Positions 36,427 through 47,939 are shown, counted from the first letter of the stretch. The stretch: DNA of 64,000 nt from Mixophyes australis (GCA_036250195.1 JAVHZZ010000070.1:310001-374000), one strand, 5' to 3'. The notes: generated by a model from the letters alone, not told the origin. Made by a program: numbers and translations.

Positions 36427-37098
36427 AACCGCTTATGGTGGACAAACTTCTATACCATCTTTAACCTTTACCAGAGTTAACTTAACAACTAAAATAACGA
36501 CACAGAGACTTGAACTGGCGTTTGAAAGGTCAGGAATTTATTATAGGCGAAACCTGCTGGGGAAAAATTGGTGGCCAACATAAACAGACCAATTAGCATC
36601 CAGGCCACACCTACTAGTTGTAAAATCCGTCCAAACTAATTTGGACTCGACTAGGCGTAAAATGCCAAACTCCCCCATTTGGCATATTAGCTGAGGCCCG
36701 CCCGCCTAAGCGGAGCCCCTTAACCCCGAAGGGCTATTCTGCTAATTGCCCAATCCCTTTAAGAGGAGAGTGCCTACTACGCCTTCAATGTAACAAAATG
36801 GCCGCTGATTGGGCTGCTTACCGCCACTTGTAAACACAAGTCCAATATCAATACCACAATATGGGATGGGTGGGTGGGTAACAAATCTATCCGGCAAGAG
36901 GAAGTCACATCCTTTTCCTATATGTTATAAGCCTCCTCAGGAAAGCAAACCCCTCCCCTTCCGGCTCCACTGATTGGATAACTCAGATTTCTACCACAAC
37001 CCAGATAAGTTAACTCCTGGTATGCCTGTACTTTTTCCTCTGCCTGCCCCCTTAGCGTTTATATCACCTCGGTCTCATTCAATCCCTCTGTTGTATTA
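36427..37098 (-). repeat. 672-bp Ngaro direct repeat R2 (complete)
   Basis: Directly abuts R1, spacing exactly 672 bp. Differences are a handful of single bases (for example GAATTGGCG to GAACTGGCG, GAGGCACG to GAGGCCCG). Confidence 0.95.
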
Positions 37099-37491
37099 AA
37101 CCGCTTATGGTGGACAAACTTCTATACCATCTTTAACATTTACCAGAGTTAACTTAACAACTAAAATAACGACACAGAGACTTGAATTGGCGTTTGAAAG
37201 GTCAGGAATTTATTATAGGCGAAACCTGCTGGGGAAAAATTGGTGGCCAACATAAACAGACCAATCAGCATCCAGGCCACACCTACTAGTTGTAAATTCT
37301 GTCCAAACTAATTTGGACTCGACTAGGCGTAAAATGCTAAACTCCCCCATTTGGCATATTAGCTGAGGCCCGCCCGCCTAAGAGGAGCCCCTTAACCCCG
37401 AAGAGCTATTCTGCTAATTGCCCAATCCCTTTAAGAGGAGAGTGCCTACTACGCCTTCAATGTAACAAAATGGCCGCTGATTGGGCTGCTT
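37099..37491 (-). repeat. Ngaro direct repeat R3, first 393 bp (b part)
   Basis: Matches R1 35,755-36,147, then changes at TTGGGCTGCTTACTG into the SGNH-hydrolase 3' flank. Its missing remainder is mostly found at 39,133-39,352. A segment of about 59 bp (GCCACTTGTAAACACAAG... in R1) is in neither part. Confidence 0.9.
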
Positions 37492-37546
37492 ACTGCTACA
37501 GCTAAGGTTTCCCACCAGGAACCGCAGCCCGCCACCAACCGACCTC

Positions 37547-38080
37547 TCATAGCCAAACAAGAAAACCAAATATCTGCTCTATAAAGTATGCCATACCCAA
37601 ATCAGACAAATGTACACCATCGGGCCTATAGTACTGCGTCAACACAGCCCTTATGGACGGATAACTAATGCAGCCACCACCTACTTCCTGAAAGATCTTT
37701 CGAACCGCCCTATTTACCTTCCCACAAGCTTTCTCAATCCGTGCTGGTTTATCCGCCACTCTCCAATTGCGCCTAGGGATAATATCGGACCATGTAAGGT
37801 GAACTGTTGGCCAATGTAACTTAATGGCCCCGACATCAGATCTTATATGTTCAATGAGCTCTAAACTGGACCACTTACCCAGGTCATTCCCCCCAAGGTG
37901 AATTACAAGTTCTAAAGGGCGCCCAAACCTACTCTCTGTGTCTTTTAGTATCTTCAACAGAGATGCCCAACGCATACCCCTAACACCTATCCATCTTATT
38001 GACTCCGCCCTGGAAAATTTGCTCACATCATGAGCAGGGCCGCTCTTACCGGCCCAAAAAACAAATGAATGGCCTACCAG
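37547..38080 (-). CDS. SGNH-hydrolase-like ORF (inner Ngaro)
   Basis: A GDSL/SGNH-type esterase domain as found in some Ngaro elements; the substrate is unknown. From the ORF start: LVGHSFVFWAGKSG (block I, Ser after GH), VIHLGGNDLGKW (block III, GxND) and YRPDGVHLSDLG (block V, DxxH). These are the expected catalytic and oxyanion blocks in order. A TGA at 38,081-38,083, where the outer copy has Trp, truncates the N-terminus just before block I. The annotated frame from Met at 38,026 would lack block I. About 178 residues from the TGA. Probably inactive or recently broken. Confidence 0.7.
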   Translation of the reverse strand: MVGHSFVFWAGKSGPAHDVSKFSRAESIRWIGVRGMRWASLLKILKDTESRFGRPLELVIHLGGNDLGKWSSLELIEHIRSDVGAIKLHWPTVHLTWSDIIPRRNWRVADKPARIEKACGKVNRAVRKIFQEVGGGCISYPSIRAVLTQYYRPDGVHLSDLGMAYFIEQIFGFLVWL

Positions 38081-38363
38081 TCAAATACTCCTCCCATCCT
38101 GACGTACACCTGCAACATGGAGTAATTTATTAGTAGTAAATTAAATGGCAAAACGTAAAACATAATTAATACTGAAAACAAAAAAATGCCACATTCGCGC
38201 ATAACGCAGGGTGACCCATGCGGAGGTAAAACCGGAAACCCCGGGGTGCCACCGCCAATCAGGCCCCCGGAGAAAAGAAATGGCAAAACCCTCCGCGCTC
38301 CCTTTCAACAAGGTAAGCAACGCAACGTCATAGGTCAGCCTTATTACATCGCCCTGTCTAAGG

Positions 38364-38640
38364 CTAGAGCGCCACAGCTGGCCTGACATACCGCTTAAAA
38401 CACTTAGACTTCCATCTACCCAAAGCCATAATGCTCTGCTCAGACACACCCTCTTCTGCCGCTACCGTAGCTGCCCCTATCCTAAAGGAATGCGTCCCAT
38501 AGTCCGCTGCACTCAAACCAAGCTTAACCACGCATATTTTGAATACCGCTGAAAATTGAAACTTTGTAAAGGGAAAACCATTACTATGTCTAAGCCAATA
38601 ACCACCGGGAGCAGGAGACATATCCCTATATGCGTGCGCT
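38364..38640 (-). pseudogene. Tyrosine recombinase C-terminal domain (inner Ngaro)
   Basis: YRDMSPAPGG, ADYGTHSFRIGAATVAAEEG, then IMALGRWKSKCFKRYVRP. This shows HSFR (HxxR), the Trp block (GRWKS) and the C-terminal Tyr expected as nucleophile. The N-terminal catalytic Arg region is missing because the frame is joined at about 38,635 to a GC-rich leader. The resulting 185-codon frame (to 38,921) is a leader-recombinase fusion made by deletion, not a normal protein. Confidence 0.8.
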
Positions 38641-39132
38641 TCGTCGCGCATGCGCAGAAACTTTTCTAGCCGCCGCGGCCGCAGCGGAGCCGCCGGTGAC
38701 ACCCACCCCACTACCCGAGAGGGGGGAAGAGGAAACACCCGTCGGCGAGGCCCGGATCTGGGCTCGCTGCTTACTAAGGGCCGAGGGGGGGGAACAAGCC
38801 TCAGGGAGGTGGTGGGGTGGAACCCTAACTCTCTTGGCCCGGAGCATAATGGGGGAAGGAAAAGGTAACAAAAAACAAACAAGAAAAAGAGAGAGGGGAA
38901 AGGGGGGGGAGGCAGGGACAAGAACTAGGGGAAAAAGATAAGGTGGAGAAAACAAGGAGGAGAATGGATTGGGAAAAAATGTGAAAAGAAAAGAACACTG
39001 AAAATACAACTTAAATTACCACGATAACAGCAATAAATGCAATACCAAAAACAGTATAACACAGTTAAAAAACACAGTGAAAAAAGTTTATGTAGCAATA
39101 CTTACCAGGACAGCAGAGAGCCCATACTCACT
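38640..39132 (-). other. GC-rich leader with NRF1-type palindrome and splice-donor-like site
   Basis: 38,640-38,830 is the most CpG-rich part of the window and includes GCGCATGCGCAG, an NRF1-like palindrome. Next on the plus strand is a purine-rich tract (38,850-38,960). On the minus strand CTGTCCTG|GTAAGTATTG at 39,106 looks like a splice donor. It sits between repeat part a and the recombinase and may be the promoter/5' leader of the inner element. Confidence 0.4.
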
Positions 39133-39352
39133 TAACAAATCTATCCGGCAAGAGGAAGTCACATCCTTTTCCTATATGTTATAAGCCTCCTCAAGAAAAG
39201 CAAACCCCTCCCCTTCCGGCTCCACTGATTGGATAACTCAGATTTCTACCACAACCCAGATAAGTTAACTCCTGGTATGCCTGTACTTTTTCCTCTGCCT
39301 GCCCCCTCAGTGTTTATATCACCTCGGTCTCATTCAATCCCTCTGTTGTATT
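39133..39352 (-). repeat. Ngaro direct repeat, last 220 bp (a part)
   Basis: Matches the end of the 672-bp unit (R1 36,207-36,425), from TAACAAATCTATCCGG to CTGTTGTATT. The only notable change is CAGGAAAGC to CAAGAAAAGC. Together with R3 it reconstitutes nearly one unit, split by the body. Confidence 0.9.
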
Positions 39353-39840
39353 TCTGAAAGCCATGAAAAAAGCCTTTACACACTCAAGCCGAAACAAAGC
39401 AGCTTCAAACTCATTTAAAATTTTCCAAGAACATGCACCACATAGCCATATAATCTCTAATTTCCTTGGATATCCTCACAAAATGCCTTGCTTTTGTAAT
39501 ATCAACCGTAGCCCTCTCTAACTTCTGGCAAAAAACCCTACCCATGGGTATCACTCTACAAGCAAAATTAAGCAGGCCAAGCAGTGACTGCACCTGTTTT
39601 TACTGCACCTTACACTTACCCTGAAACGAATCAATCACACCCCTCAACTTAGCCACTTTCTCCATTGGAAGCTTACAACACCCTGCAACAGTGTCAATTT
39701 CAATAACCAGGTATGACAATTTCTCGATATGCCTCATCAACACGCCAGAGCGTGACCTTGATGCTGCCAAATCATCTGTAGCCTTATTAGTGATGGCAAA
39801 CATATTCACAAAACAACCTGTGCCTATTTTACCACGCACC
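39353..39840 (-). pseudogene. Ngaro RT C-terminal fragment joined to recombinase start
   Basis: Minus-strand segments: LSYLVIEIDTVAGCC..PMEKVAKLRGVIDSF, then after a stop QSLLGLLNFACRVIPMGRVF and IRDYMAMWCMFLENF. These are the thumb/connection motifs of DIRS/Ngaro reverse transcriptases. Directly after the stop at 39,411 another frame reads RLECVKAFFMAF, which joins across the inner element to RFTGELLASSR at 35,755 as tyrosine-recombinase sequence. The RT catalytic core (YxDD) and RNase H are deleted. Confidence 0.75.
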
Positions 39841-40333
39841 CGGCCCCTAATATCCTCCTGACGGCTGTATTGGAACAGCGCACCACATCGTCCCTCAATA
39901 TCCTGCTTCCTTCATTGGAACCAACACCTTCCAACCCCGCCCTATGGCAGGTACTACACAACTTCCTCTCCAGGAGCTTCATCAATCTTGTGTCTGTCCT
40001 CCCAGACCTGGCCGGAACCTCACTCCCAGAGGTAGAAGAGCTGGAATCAGAGCTAGAACCAGACACCCTACTGGCATGCTCACCAACTGATCCACGACTA
40101 CCACCTTCCACACGTGATGATGGGCCCACCATGGCCGTAGATGCGGCTTCCGCATAAGAAGCACGCCCAGACCTCTGACCTGATGTCACACAACCAGCCG
40201 AACCTGCAGAGGGAGAAACAGAAAGAGAGCTCCCCGGCCCAGGAGCCGCAGTCCCCGCATCCACCAACAGTGCTAAAGTAAACAAACTACGGTCAGCCGA
40301 CCGCGACTGGACCTGCTCGCTGACCTGGGTCAA
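39824..40333 (-). pseudogene. Gag-like ORF of the outer Ngaro
   Basis: 170 codons, low complexity (Ser/Gly/Ala/Arg-rich, with SSSDSSSSTSGSE), no zinc knuckle. The C-terminal part (LMKLLERKLCSTCH...) overlaps the next frame by 16 nt in a different frame. Assigned as Gag by position before the RT fragment in the element; sequence alone does not prove it. Confidence 0.45.
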
Positions 40334-40475
40334 CTAAATTTGAGGCAATCATGCAGGGGACACTCGATGACCTGCCAGGGAGGACGCATGATCCTGCCCT
40401 GAACCTGACCCGCCAGTCACCTTAACCTTTTCATCTACATGCACCCTCAGTGTTTATATCACTTCTAATCCCAGC

Positions 40476-41208
40476 CCTCTCTTACTCTTATAATAATTTT
40501 TTTGTTTTTTTTGTTTTTTTGTAACTACCAATATTTTAAGCATATTACATAAACATCTATATCTGTATATTTTAAATTAAACAAATAGATCTTTATATTT
40601 ATATATCTATATATCTATATGAAACATCTGGTGTTAAATCAGCAACAGTGTCCATCTTTCCGTGCTCATGAACAGGGGAAATGTCTTGCACTGACGGATA
40701 CAGTCACTAGTCCTCTTCTATCAGATAATTTCATGTTTCTAATACATTTGTAGTATGTGCAGGTTTTATATGAAGAATTAAAGATCTCTGGTAGATTTGG
40801 TTAAATCCATACTTAAGACCACTAATTTATGTAAATATATTGTATCTTTAGATGGCTGATGGTGAAGGAAAGAGTAAAACTAGAAGACTTATGTTACAGC
40901 TATATTTCTAAATGTGGAAAATGTATTATATGTAAAATATATTGATGTACAGAATCCTGAATTTGGATTAAAATGTGGATAATTCCTAGCAGGTTTAGGA
41001 AGATTTGTGTTCAGTTGAATCCTTGGGATTCAGCCAACAGAATCTGATTATTATTTTCTTGGTGTATATATGTGTAGAACATTGTGGATAGTGCATCAGT
41101 ACAATATAGGTGTTTCCTAGGTTAGTATGTGTAGAATCAGACTATGTAACAACTTAACCCTTCAGTGCAAGACATGAGCTCACCCTGTATGCCGCATGAT
41201 GGTATGTC
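40476..41208. other. AT-rich, presumed 3' flank/UTR of the minus-strand gene
   Basis: T- and A-rich with (TATATC) tracts near 40,590-40,620. On the minus strand this follows the candidate stop codon at 41,209. I see no canonical AATAAA close to the stop; AATAATAA-type variants occur near 41,050. Confidence 0.3.
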
Positions 41209-41595
41209 TCAGTTCCCAGCGCTGCCATTGTCTTGGTTTCCACTGATGTTGCTCACAGAAACCACCCTTCCACATCTTTTACGAATCCACCTCCACAGGG
41301 ACTGAAGACGAGATCTCCGGGGGCCAGATGTTTGCTGTTGCCTCCGCTGCTGCTGGTCTGCTGGAAGGCAGCACCATGAGCACAAACAGAAGAATGAAAA
41401 ATCTGCTTGTGCATCATTCTCGATGGTGATCTCTCTTGTGTCCACCTGCGGTGATGTAGTGATGACCACGGGAATGGAAGAAGGGATGTTGTCAATGGAG
41501 GCATGCGGTCTTTCTGGTGGGGATGGTGTACAGTCTGAGACCAAGCTGCATAGAGCATGAAGACGTTCTGTTGCTGTCTGTTTCTCATGTGTATT
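41209..41595 (-). CDS. Candidate last coding exon of an unknown host gene
   Basis: On the minus strand a very good acceptor (CTTTTTTCCCCTACAG) opens a 387-nt frame of 128 codons plus TGA, starting in phase 0. The product segment is Ser/Thr/Pro-rich at first (about residues 1-60), then has a Cys cluster FSFFCLCSWCCLP. A Gln/Arg-rich stretch follows, then a basic WRWIRKRCGRVV segment and an Asn/Gly/Ser tail. The Cys cluster next to basic and aromatic residues could be a lipidated or membrane-peripheral anchor; this is speculation. No family recognised. Not within a recognisable transposon, unlike most of the window. Confidence 0.5.
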   Translation of the reverse strand, partial: NTHEKQTATERLHALCSLVSDCTPSPPERPHASIDNIPSSIPVVITTSPQVDTREITIENDAQADFSFFCLCSWCCLPADQQQRRQQQTSGPRRSRLQSLWRWIRKRCGRVVSVSNISGNQDNGSAGN

Positions 41596-41698
41596 CTGTA
41601 GGGGAAAAAAGTTTGAGTCCACGCCTGCTAAGAAAACTGATACTGATCTTAGTAAATGTAACAAGGATTAGTTATTATCGCAGGCCTGGATGTTCTAT

Positions 41699-41929
41699 GG
41701 GGGAATTCAATTGGCAGCGTTACTCGTGAGAATAACGCAGCCCACGCCCTATTATCGTTAGTACGATAATTTTAACGCGGCTCTCTACTCAAGGCTTTCA
41801 GAGCTGCAAGCGAAAATCAATGTTGAGATTACCGTACTAACGGTAATAATGTGCACTATTACCGTAGTAACATTAATAGTGCAAGGAACGCGTTATTCTC
41901 ACGAGTAATGCTGTCAATTGAATTCCCTC
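41699..41929. mobile_element. MITE with about 40-bp inverted termini
   Basis: Left GGGAATTCAATTGGCAGCGT then TACTCGTGAGAATAACGC. Right, in reverse complement, GGGAATTCAATTGACAGCAT then TACTCGTGAGAATAACGC. The interior has further palindromes of ATTACCGTA. It sits in the intron between the two candidate exons. No clear target duplication. Confidence 0.85.
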
Positions 41930-42260
41930 CTCTGAATGTAACTTAATTAAAGAGCACAAATTGTGCGGACATAATGAATTTTACCAGCTTCCTTCACCAT
42001 TATGTGTTCTAATAAAGTCATGTGATGAACTACAGAAGCTCTAAGGCTCATATACAAACATCAAAACATTCAGTTGCTTCCCTAAAAGCAGCTTCTCCTC
42101 CCAAACTAGCTCATTAAAATAACAGTGCAAAACTAGACACAGTTGTGCGCCTTATCTGCACTTAGCAAAGCCGCCCCCTGATCTATCTGTTTCCTCCAAT
42201 CAGACCTTTTGCAGAGGATAATAGAATCCATCTAAATATGAAGTCAAAAAGCCACCATAC

Positions 42261-42329
42261 CTCATTGATGGGAACTTCACATCCAGCATCTTCAGTTGTC
42301 TTCACTTCATCAGATGCTGAGAATTCTGA
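42261..42329 (-). CDS. Candidate internal coding exon of the unknown host gene
   Basis: A 69-nt (23-codon) open segment on the minus strand, flanked by an acceptor ATTTTATCAACAG and a donor GAG|GTATGG, both phase 0, so it joins cleanly to the exon at 41,595. The peptide is acidic (EFSASDEVKTTEDAGCEVP). It is also phase-compatible with the exon at 47,940-48,031 upstream. Short acidic exons can occur by chance, but three phase-0 joins in order strengthen it. Confidence 0.45.
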
Positions 42330-43019
42330 CTGTTGATAAAATGTTTGCATATGAAAAGAATGACTACACAATGGGGTAAACCATGTACACAGGTACAATA
42401 TCCTAACCATGAAGCAACCATTAGTTTTACGCAATTCACTCCTGGGGCTACATGTGCATTAAGTTGTTTTGTTTTTTTAAGCTGATGGAGATATCACAGA
42501 TGAGCTGTAACTTGTAGTAACCAATCATAACAAGACATTCCTAGTAGTAGAAGTAGACGGCATTGGACAGAAATGAAACAGAGGACATATAGATAGCAGA
42601 ATGTCAGCTTAATAAAAGAAACAGGTAGACAAAGCCAAAAAGACATGCGCATGGTTTAACAAACATGGCAGATTATATTTGTGTTGCGTCTGTTACATTA
42701 ATCTACATGCGGAAGCCAAATACCAATAATGGACTGAAATTTTAGGAGCTACAGCCAAAGATACATTCCTAGTACTCGTAAAACAGGATAGCACTTCACG
42801 TGAACCAAACAAATGAGAAGACCATCCCCAGACTAATAGTAGGATATCAGAGTAACTGATAGTGTAATTTAGCAGATATTTACAAACGTTGCATGAAATG
42901 GGAAACCCTCAGGAATCAAACACTCGATCCTAAAGAGATCAATTTTATCAGGAGGTAGAAGATTTCCCGATGTCCAGCTCTACTCCTGGGCTTTGTGTTG
43001 ACTTTTGCTACCTCTGGTA
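42330..43019. other. No recognisable feature
   Basis: Intron-like sequence between the candidate exon and the LINE-tail repeat; no motif or long frame. Confidence 0.3.
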
Positions 43020-43338
43020 CTATCATCATCATCATTTATTTATATAGCGCCAGCATATTCCATAGTGCTTTACAAATGGATACAAACACAGTAATAAAAC
43101 AGTACTGGGTAATACAGACAGACAGAGAAGTAAGAGGACCCTGCTCACAAGCTTACAACCTATGGGACAATGTAAGTTTGATACATGAGGTTAAGTGCTA
43201 TATATTGTATATTGGTCAGATTGCAAGTGTAAAAAGTGCTCAGTGGGCTATATGATCCAGTCACACAGCAATGTTGGTCATGGGGTCAGAGAGATAGAGA
43301 TGGGATGTGGGGAATAAAGGATAGTTTTGAGCCAAAGA
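43020..43338 (-). repeat. LINE 3'-tail repeat, reverse orientation
   Basis: ATCATCATCATCATTTATTTATATAGCGCC followed by AGTGCTTTACAAATGG and CTGCTCACAAGCTTACAACC is the reverse complement of the common tail AGCTTGTGAGCAGGG ... TGTAAAGC...GGCGCTATATAAATAAATGATGATG. It abuts the start of duplication copy 2 as seen in this window. Confidence 0.55.
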
Positions 43339-43937
43339 TCACACCTAGGCAGCAAGTGTGGGGTAGGATATTTTGTCATGTTCTCAACAGAAATCTAAAT
43401 GTTTTGCAAGCCCAGATATAAAAATTACTCATATAAGCAGAAGCATAATAGAAATCTGATTTTTCCACATATCCTCTGCTGTACCTGGTATCTGAACTGG
43501 ATTCCATTTTTCTGCACCACCCCTCCACCCCTCCACCCAGCTTGCTGTTGCTTTAGACCTCCCACCGCCACCACCAAGGCCCAATGGCCTCAACTTCAAT
43601 TATGTTCCATCTGTGTAAAATTAATATAATGTGAAGTGGTCACTGATGGGAAGACTTATATTTTTAGAAAGTTGTATCTTAGTAAATACCTCCGAGCTGT
43701 GATCTAGATAAAATCCTGGGGGCGGTGACTCCAGTCTTGGTGCGCACTAATAGGACAACAAGGAGCAGAAAAAGTAAATGTTATTACAGAGAGAGAATAT
43801 GGGTTTTAAAAATGAATACAGAGAAAATCCAGTGAATTGTTATAACAAGAATAGGAGTTACTAGGGTCTAGGATGATATTGCAAATTTGAATTTACGTAA
43901 ATTTTACATTTCATACATAGATTACTACATTACTACA

Positions 43938-43978
<41 letters not shown>

Positions 43979-46900
43979 CATACATGACATTTAATAGTGT
44001 ATTATTGTAGTAGGTTTAGAGCTATGTGACTTAGTAACTCTCTCCCTGAATGATGGCACTGTGCTGTTAACGTTAGATCATAGGGCCCCCCTCTCTTAAG
44101 TACCCTGGGCCCCCCAAATCCTTAATCTAGCTCTGCCTCCTTTGCTACATTCACAATATGATGACAACAGGTCAACCAGATCTTATGAGTAATGACCTCA
44201 AAGTCCGAAAAATGTCACCTGACTGCCCAACTTCTTATGTCTTTAAAGCAAGAAAGAGTGACCTGTATAATTCTCTTATCTTAGAAGTTCCTGGGTGCAG
44301 ATTGCTGCCATGTGCTTCTCTATAGGAGGCACTGGCCTGGCCCTGTGTTTCTGCACTGGGTGGAGTAACTTGCCCTTAAACATCATACTATCACCATCAC
44401 CATACTATCACCACGGTCAGGGATTGAGGCATCACTGTCAGTCATCCAGCAGTGCACCATGGCCACATAACAAGCACTCTCTGTACGGAACCTTTTCTTA
44501 TTCAATTTGATTCCAGAGAACTCTATTATAGATGTGAGATCTCTGTTCTCAAACATCTTTCCCCATAGTGGCCTTATGAACTGTCAGATCTATTCAGGTC
44601 GAAATGATCTACTGAAGGAGATTACTTTACACCTCATCCATTCATACTCATACAAGTGGGTGAGTAAGAAGAAGACAGAATATTTTATACATTGTGATGA
44701 CTGGGCAGCATAGTTTTATCAGGTGCAGATATAGAAATTATTCATATTAACAGGAGCATAATAGATATCTGATATGTACACATTGCTGTAGACCACCCAC
44801 CATCACCAACCAGCAAGGCCCATGACCTCAACCATATTCCATCTGTGTTAAATAAATATAATATGGAGAGTCTTTTAAAAAGTTGTATATCTAGAACATA
44901 CCTTAAAGGTGTAATTCAGAAGATATTTTTCTAAATCTGTATCCGGTGTTGGTGCATGACACTAAGAAAACAGGATGCAGAAAAAGTAAATGTCATTATA
45001 AACATGAGACATCTCTGTTCTCAAACATCATTCACCAAAATGACCTCACAGACCGGTGGGAAAATTCAGATCTAACTGATCTACTCTTGTAGATTATGTT
45101 ACACCTCTTCCATTCATACTTATACAAGTAAGTGGAAGGGAGTTCTATGAATCCAGGACAAGAAAGAAAACGGGAGACAGTATATTTCGGTCATTGTGAC
45201 GACTGAACAGGATAGTTTTCTCAAGGTCAGATATAGAAATGACCCATATTAGCAGACAGATAATAGAGATCGGATGTTTGCATCTGGTACCTTAGAAGTA
45301 CTGGATTTCATCTTTGCTCCAGCCCTCCACCCAGCTCGCTGTTGGTGTAGACCACCCACCGCTAACATGCCCCATCAACCTCAACCATATTCAATCTGTG
45401 AAGAGTCCGCTGATGGGAAGATTTATATGTTTAGAAAGCTGTATACCTAGACAATACTTACTCGCAAGCTGGAATCCAAATGTACTCCTGGAGGTGCTGA
45501 TCCGGCGCTTGGTACATCTTCCTAAGACAACCGGGGGCAGTAAAAGTAATTGTCATTACAAACATATTGTAGGAGGAAGTATATGGGTTTTAAAAATGAA
45601 AGTCTCTCAACACATGGCTTAAACCTCAAACATATACCATTGGTGTAAAATAAATAAATATAAAATGAAGAGTCCGCTGATGGGAAGACTTATATCTTTA
45701 GAAAGTTATATATGTAGAAAATACCTCCGAGCTGGAGCCCATATAAAATACCCGCGGTGGTGACTGCGGTCTTGATACACTCTCCTAAGACAACCGGGAA
45801 CATAAAAAGTAAATATGGTTAACCCCAGATATGTGATGCTCGCCTATACAGTCTGTCCTATTTCCTAAATGAGTTGCATCTACCATTAACTTATACAAGT
45901 TGAGAATGTTACATTTTAGCAGATACACAGATCACGCCGGGGTTCTCCTTTAAAAATTGCCATCTTAATTGCCAGCAGCACCTAGTCCCAGATGTGACTG
46001 TATGCAGGGGCCCCCGGCTCCCCTAAGTATGACAGCGTTATTACGTCACGTCAGGAGCCTCCCTGCACACACTGCGGGAACAGGTGCTGGACACAAGAGA
46101 GACGAAAAAAGAGAGAAACCCTAAAATAATTATATCATTAAGGGGGCACTATTATAAATTATAATCATCAAGGGGGCACTAATATTAATTAAAATCATTT
46201 AGGGATTAATTATGAACAACAAGGGGGCAATAATTTTAATTACACTCATCCAGGGGACTGGATTTCATTTTTTGTCTTACCACACCACACAGTTTGATGT
46301 TGCTGTAGACGACCCACCATCACATCACCACCAGGACCTATGGCTTCAACCTCAACCATATACCATTGGTGTAAAATAAGTAAATATAAAATGAAGAGTC
46401 CACTGATGGGAAGACTTATATCTTTAGAAAGTTATATATGTAGAAAATACCTCCGAGCTGGAGCCCACATAAAATCCCTGTGGTGGTGACTGCGGTCTTG
46501 ATACACTCTCCTAAGACAACCGGGAAAATAAAAAGTAAATGTCATTACAAACATACTGTAGGAGGGAAACACATGAATGACTCTCAATACAAAGGAAAGC
46601 CAGTGAATTGGAATAACAAGGACATAGGTTACTAGAGACTATTAATACATTTTAACTTTGAATTTAAGTGATGAAATTTACATGATACTGGTATAAAAAT
46701 GACTGCTGGTTCATACCACAGGCTCTTTGCAAGATGGATGTTAAAGAACCATTGGTGGGAATAACTGGTACCTGGACCACTACCTGGTGAGGATCATGTT
46801 AGGGAAACATGAGAACCTTGAAGAGGAGGCTCATATAGGGCCTGATTCAAGTCCGAACGCAACTTGCACCTAACTTGCTCTTAAGAAAAGATCACGGAAC

Positions 46901-47939
46901 CCATATTCAAATCCAAGCGGACATTAAGATGTGTTTAAGTTTGAATCTGGGTGTAAGTGCAATCTGCCTAAACGTTACATGTTGTACATTAACAGAGCAC
47001 AGCGCAGTATACACACAAGCGTATGTGCAATATAAGGTATTTAAATAAAGCCTAGAAAAAAAATGATGAACAACTCTAAACAGTATAATCATATTTATAT
47101 TCTTTTTACATTAAATACATAAATCAAGATCTCCTTAATGCATATTGTACATACAATGGGCCTGATTCGTTAAGGAAAAGAAAATAAGTAAAAAAAGGAG
47201 TAACTTTGCATCTTGGCAAAACCATGTTGCCTTGGAGTGGGAGGCAAATTTAAAATGTCATGGTAGATTTATAGTTGGGGTTGGGCATGTCCTAGATCAA
47301 CTTTAAATTTCAGTGTAAAATTAAAGCTATCAAGTATTTGTGTGTTACATGAAAAACAGCCAGTATTTATCTTATGTGCTAAATAATAACCCTATTTTCA
47401 CCCCTTGCATTGTAACATGGTTTTGTCCAGGAGAAAAACCTTGCCACCATTGTTCCCTTATGTGTTGTAGGCAGTTGTAAGTGTCATTTGCTTTGGACAT
47501 GAATTACATGCAATTGCGTTAATTGGAGTAAAGTCCGTTTTGGAGCAAGCGCAGGTCTATTTCACGCAAGATAAGTCTGAACATGAATCTGGCCCATAAT
47601 ATTACATGTACATCTTTATACATAGAAGAGACTAAAATCTTTGGCGTTGTTAGGGGAGGAGGGTAAAGGGTGCCCATGAGGGTGTGGCCACGCACCCATT
47701 GTGATGTGACCACACCTCCATTTATGGACGCACTGCTGCAAACTGTGTTTTGTTTTGATTTGGGGATTGCAAAAGTTGGGAGGCATGGAATAAAGACTGA
47801 ATATTACTTATAATATAACTAAAATGTAACAATATTACAACATAAGCGCATTGTCACATGTGTTGAAGCTTAACCTGTGCCTCAATTTAGAATTGAACAA
47901 CAATCTTCCATATATAATATAGTAGACAAGACATTTAAC

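Larger units (their letters stand above)
35755..39352 (-). mobile_element. Inner Ngaro-type element with split direct repeats and one extra repeat unit
   Basis: On the minus strand: a (39,352-39,133), body (leader, recombinase C-terminus, SGNH hydrolase), b (37,491-37,099), then a-b (37,098-36,427), then a second a-b (36,426-35,755). Ngaro elements have the order A1-body-B1-A2-B2, so this copy has one additional A-B. The body lacks Gag and most RT, so it is internally deleted and non-autonomous. There is no target duplication, as expected for recombinase-mediated insertion. Confidence 0.75.
34803..40475 (-). mobile_element. Outer Ngaro/DIRS-type retrotransposon, deleted and interrupted
   Basis: Minus-strand order: a fragment of its direct repeat at 40,442-40,475 (CCTCAGTGTTTATATCAC, matching the right edge of the 672-bp repeat), a Ser-rich Gag-like frame, an RT C-terminal fragment, an internal deletion into the tyrosine recombinase, then the inner element (35,755-39,352), then the rest of the recombinase and a truncated SGNH-hydrolase frame. 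The absence of integrase, the tyrosine recombinase and the SGNH frame are as known for Ngaro-group elements. The left end is lost at the minisatellite. Confidence 0.75.

Noticed and set aside
38630..38941. Two plus-strand frames rich in Arg/Gly/Ala
   Set aside because: Opposite strand of the GC-rich Ngaro leader; no motifs, and GC-rich DNA gives long frames by chance.
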